Under the pieces are notes generated by a model, which saw nothing but the letters and a program-made list of their open reading frames with translations, did no database searches and was not told the DNA's origin. From assembly GCA_038040485.1 (NCBI GenBank), contig JBBPIE010000018.1, forward strand, positions 1 through 64,000: a DNA stretch of 64,000 bases, written 5' to 3'. A program made the position numbers and the translations under genes. This stretch comes from Onstottus_B arcticum. Lineage in GTDB: Bacteria; Acidobacteriota; Blastocatellia; UBA7656. Position 1 is the stretch's first letter; each line of letters opens with the position of its first letter. This document shows, piece after piece, positions 63,411 through 64,000 of this stretch.

Positions 63411-63492
63411 GCCCTGGGAGCGCAGGCATCCATGCCTGCTGTTGGCGTTACGACAAAGGAAGAAGGCAGGCACGATGCCTGCGTTCCCAGGG
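63411..63492. repeat. Inverted repeat, GGGAGCGCAGGCAT family (copy 2)
   Basis: Left arm from 63411 (GCCCTGGGAGCGCAGGCATC) and right arm to 63492 (GATGCCTGCGTTCCCAGGGC) match the 16054-16125 element. It lies between two CIS genes. Confidence 0.85.
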
Positions 63493-63519
63493 CCAGATTC
63501 GGCAAGGAGGAATCTCAAA

Positions 63520-64000
63520 ATGGCAGAACGATTCACTATCAATCCGGCTCTTCGCGCAGAGGTTGTCCCGGCGCTCAACAACCGTGCCGCCTTCGAGTTC
63601 AACCCCGACTTGATCCTCGTCGCAACACCGGGCGGTTCGGGCGGTGTGGTCAATCCGGGTGGGGGTTCGGGGGGGACAGGATCCGGGACGGGTTCGTCCG
63701 GCGGGGGAGTGATAACGCCTCAACCGCGGGTGCGAGTTCAGCCCGGCGACTTGATTACCGCCGACCTCATAAACTTTATCCTGGCCAGACTCGACGCGCT
63801 TGAATCGATCAAGCAACCCGACAAGTTGGCCGCCGCGGACAAAGCGGCCTCCGCCGATAAGACGTTCGATAAGAGCGCCGTCGCCGACAAGGGCATCGAG
63901 AAGATTAACCTCGAGAAAGCCGCCGCTGCCGACAAGTCCGTCGAGAAGATAGTCACCGAGAAAGCCCTGGTTGCCGATAAGATTGCGGCTGCCGAGAAGG
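63520..64000 (+). CDS. Ala/Asp/Lys-repeat fibre-like protein (3' end outside window)
   Basis: At least 160 codons, open to the window end, with AAGGAGG 9 nt before the ATG. After ~45 residues of folded-looking sequence (ERFTINPALRAEVVPALNNR) come a Gly/Ser linker (~residues 39-66) and VQPGDLITADLINFILARLD (~75-92). Then a repetitive part has runs ending in DK or EK every 4-6 residues: AADK, ASADK, FDK, AVADK, GIEK, INLEK, AAADK, SVEK. Such runs suggest a long helical rod or a triple-stranded beta fibre. Being last in the fibre cluster, a tail-fibre role is likely; the C-terminus is not seen. Confidence 0.65.
   Translation, partial: MAERFTINPALRAEVVPALNNRAAFEFNPDLILVATPGGSGGVVNPGGGSGGTGSGTGSSGGGVITPQPRVRVQPGDLITADLINFILARLDALESIKQPDKLAAADKAASADKTFDKSAVADKGIEKINLEKAAAADKSVEKIVTEKALVADKIAAAEK

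Overview
GC-rich bacterial DNA, packed with genes and dense in dispersed intergenic palindromes. No rRNA, tRNA or CRISPR array was seen. The gene mix points to an environmental, facultatively anaerobic Gram-negative bacterium, most likely an Acidobacteriota member of the Blastocatellia kind. The pointers are a single-subunit quinol nitric oxide reductase, pyruvate:ferredoxin oxidoreductase beside a dihydroorotate-dehydrogenase-like protein, very large multiheme cytochromes, a PQQ/BACON exported protein and an outer-membrane barrel. The phylum is inferred from gene content only.

Layout. 0-5.4 kb: accessory genes, namely a GT87-like membrane protein with a probable 3' frameshift, two proteins of unknown function, and two exported proteins of which one is a metzincin-type protease. 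5.4-18.5 kb (all minus strand): norB, a decayed Hsp20 gene that keeps its terminator, two small conserved proteins, a GCS2-CBS fusion, the DHODH-like protein, nifJ, a Crp/Fnr regulator and an MgtC/DUF4010 membrane protein. This looks like a low-oxygen and nitric-oxide module. 18.6-21 kb: an ABC-ATPase remnant and an exported PQQ-propeller protein.

21-36.4 kb (all minus strand): hemN, then an electron-transport supercluster read from 36.4 kb downwards. It encodes a DmsE/MtrA-type decaheme cytochrome, an MtrB-like barrel, two small cytochromes c, an 11-heme/cytochrome-b fusion, a NapC-like multiheme protein, a Rieske protein, a b6-type cytochrome b and three further multiheme proteins. About 56 canonical or near-canonical haem c sites are encoded. 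The proposed path is quinol, then the Rieske/b and CbcL-like membrane complexes, then periplasmic cytochromes, then an outer-membrane conduit.

36.7-40.4 kb (plus strand): a benzoate-CoA-ligase-like enzyme, a YfiT/DinB protein, a VapBC-type toxin-antitoxin pair and a creatininase-family hydrolase.

40.8-64 kb (plus strand, runs off the window): a contractile injection system of the extracellular (eCIS, Afp/PVC) type. It has a DUF4255 cap-like protein, two sheaths (one of 976 aa with an apparent Fn3-like insert), two tubes, a Pvc7-like adaptor, a Pvc6-like 55-aa protein, gpD and gpV hub/spike proteins, gp25, baseplate J, a propeller/tail-protein-I fusion, a collagen-like fibre protein, its partner and a terminal Ala/Asp/Lys-repeat protein. 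Unusual additions are a protein with a long C-terminal hydrophobic segment and a four-helix-bundle (IVS-type) gene wedged into the baseplate genes. Almost every gap between CIS genes carries an inverted array of 7-9-nt words. The AAA+ ATPase, tape measure and any cargo are not in the window and may lie beyond 64 kb.
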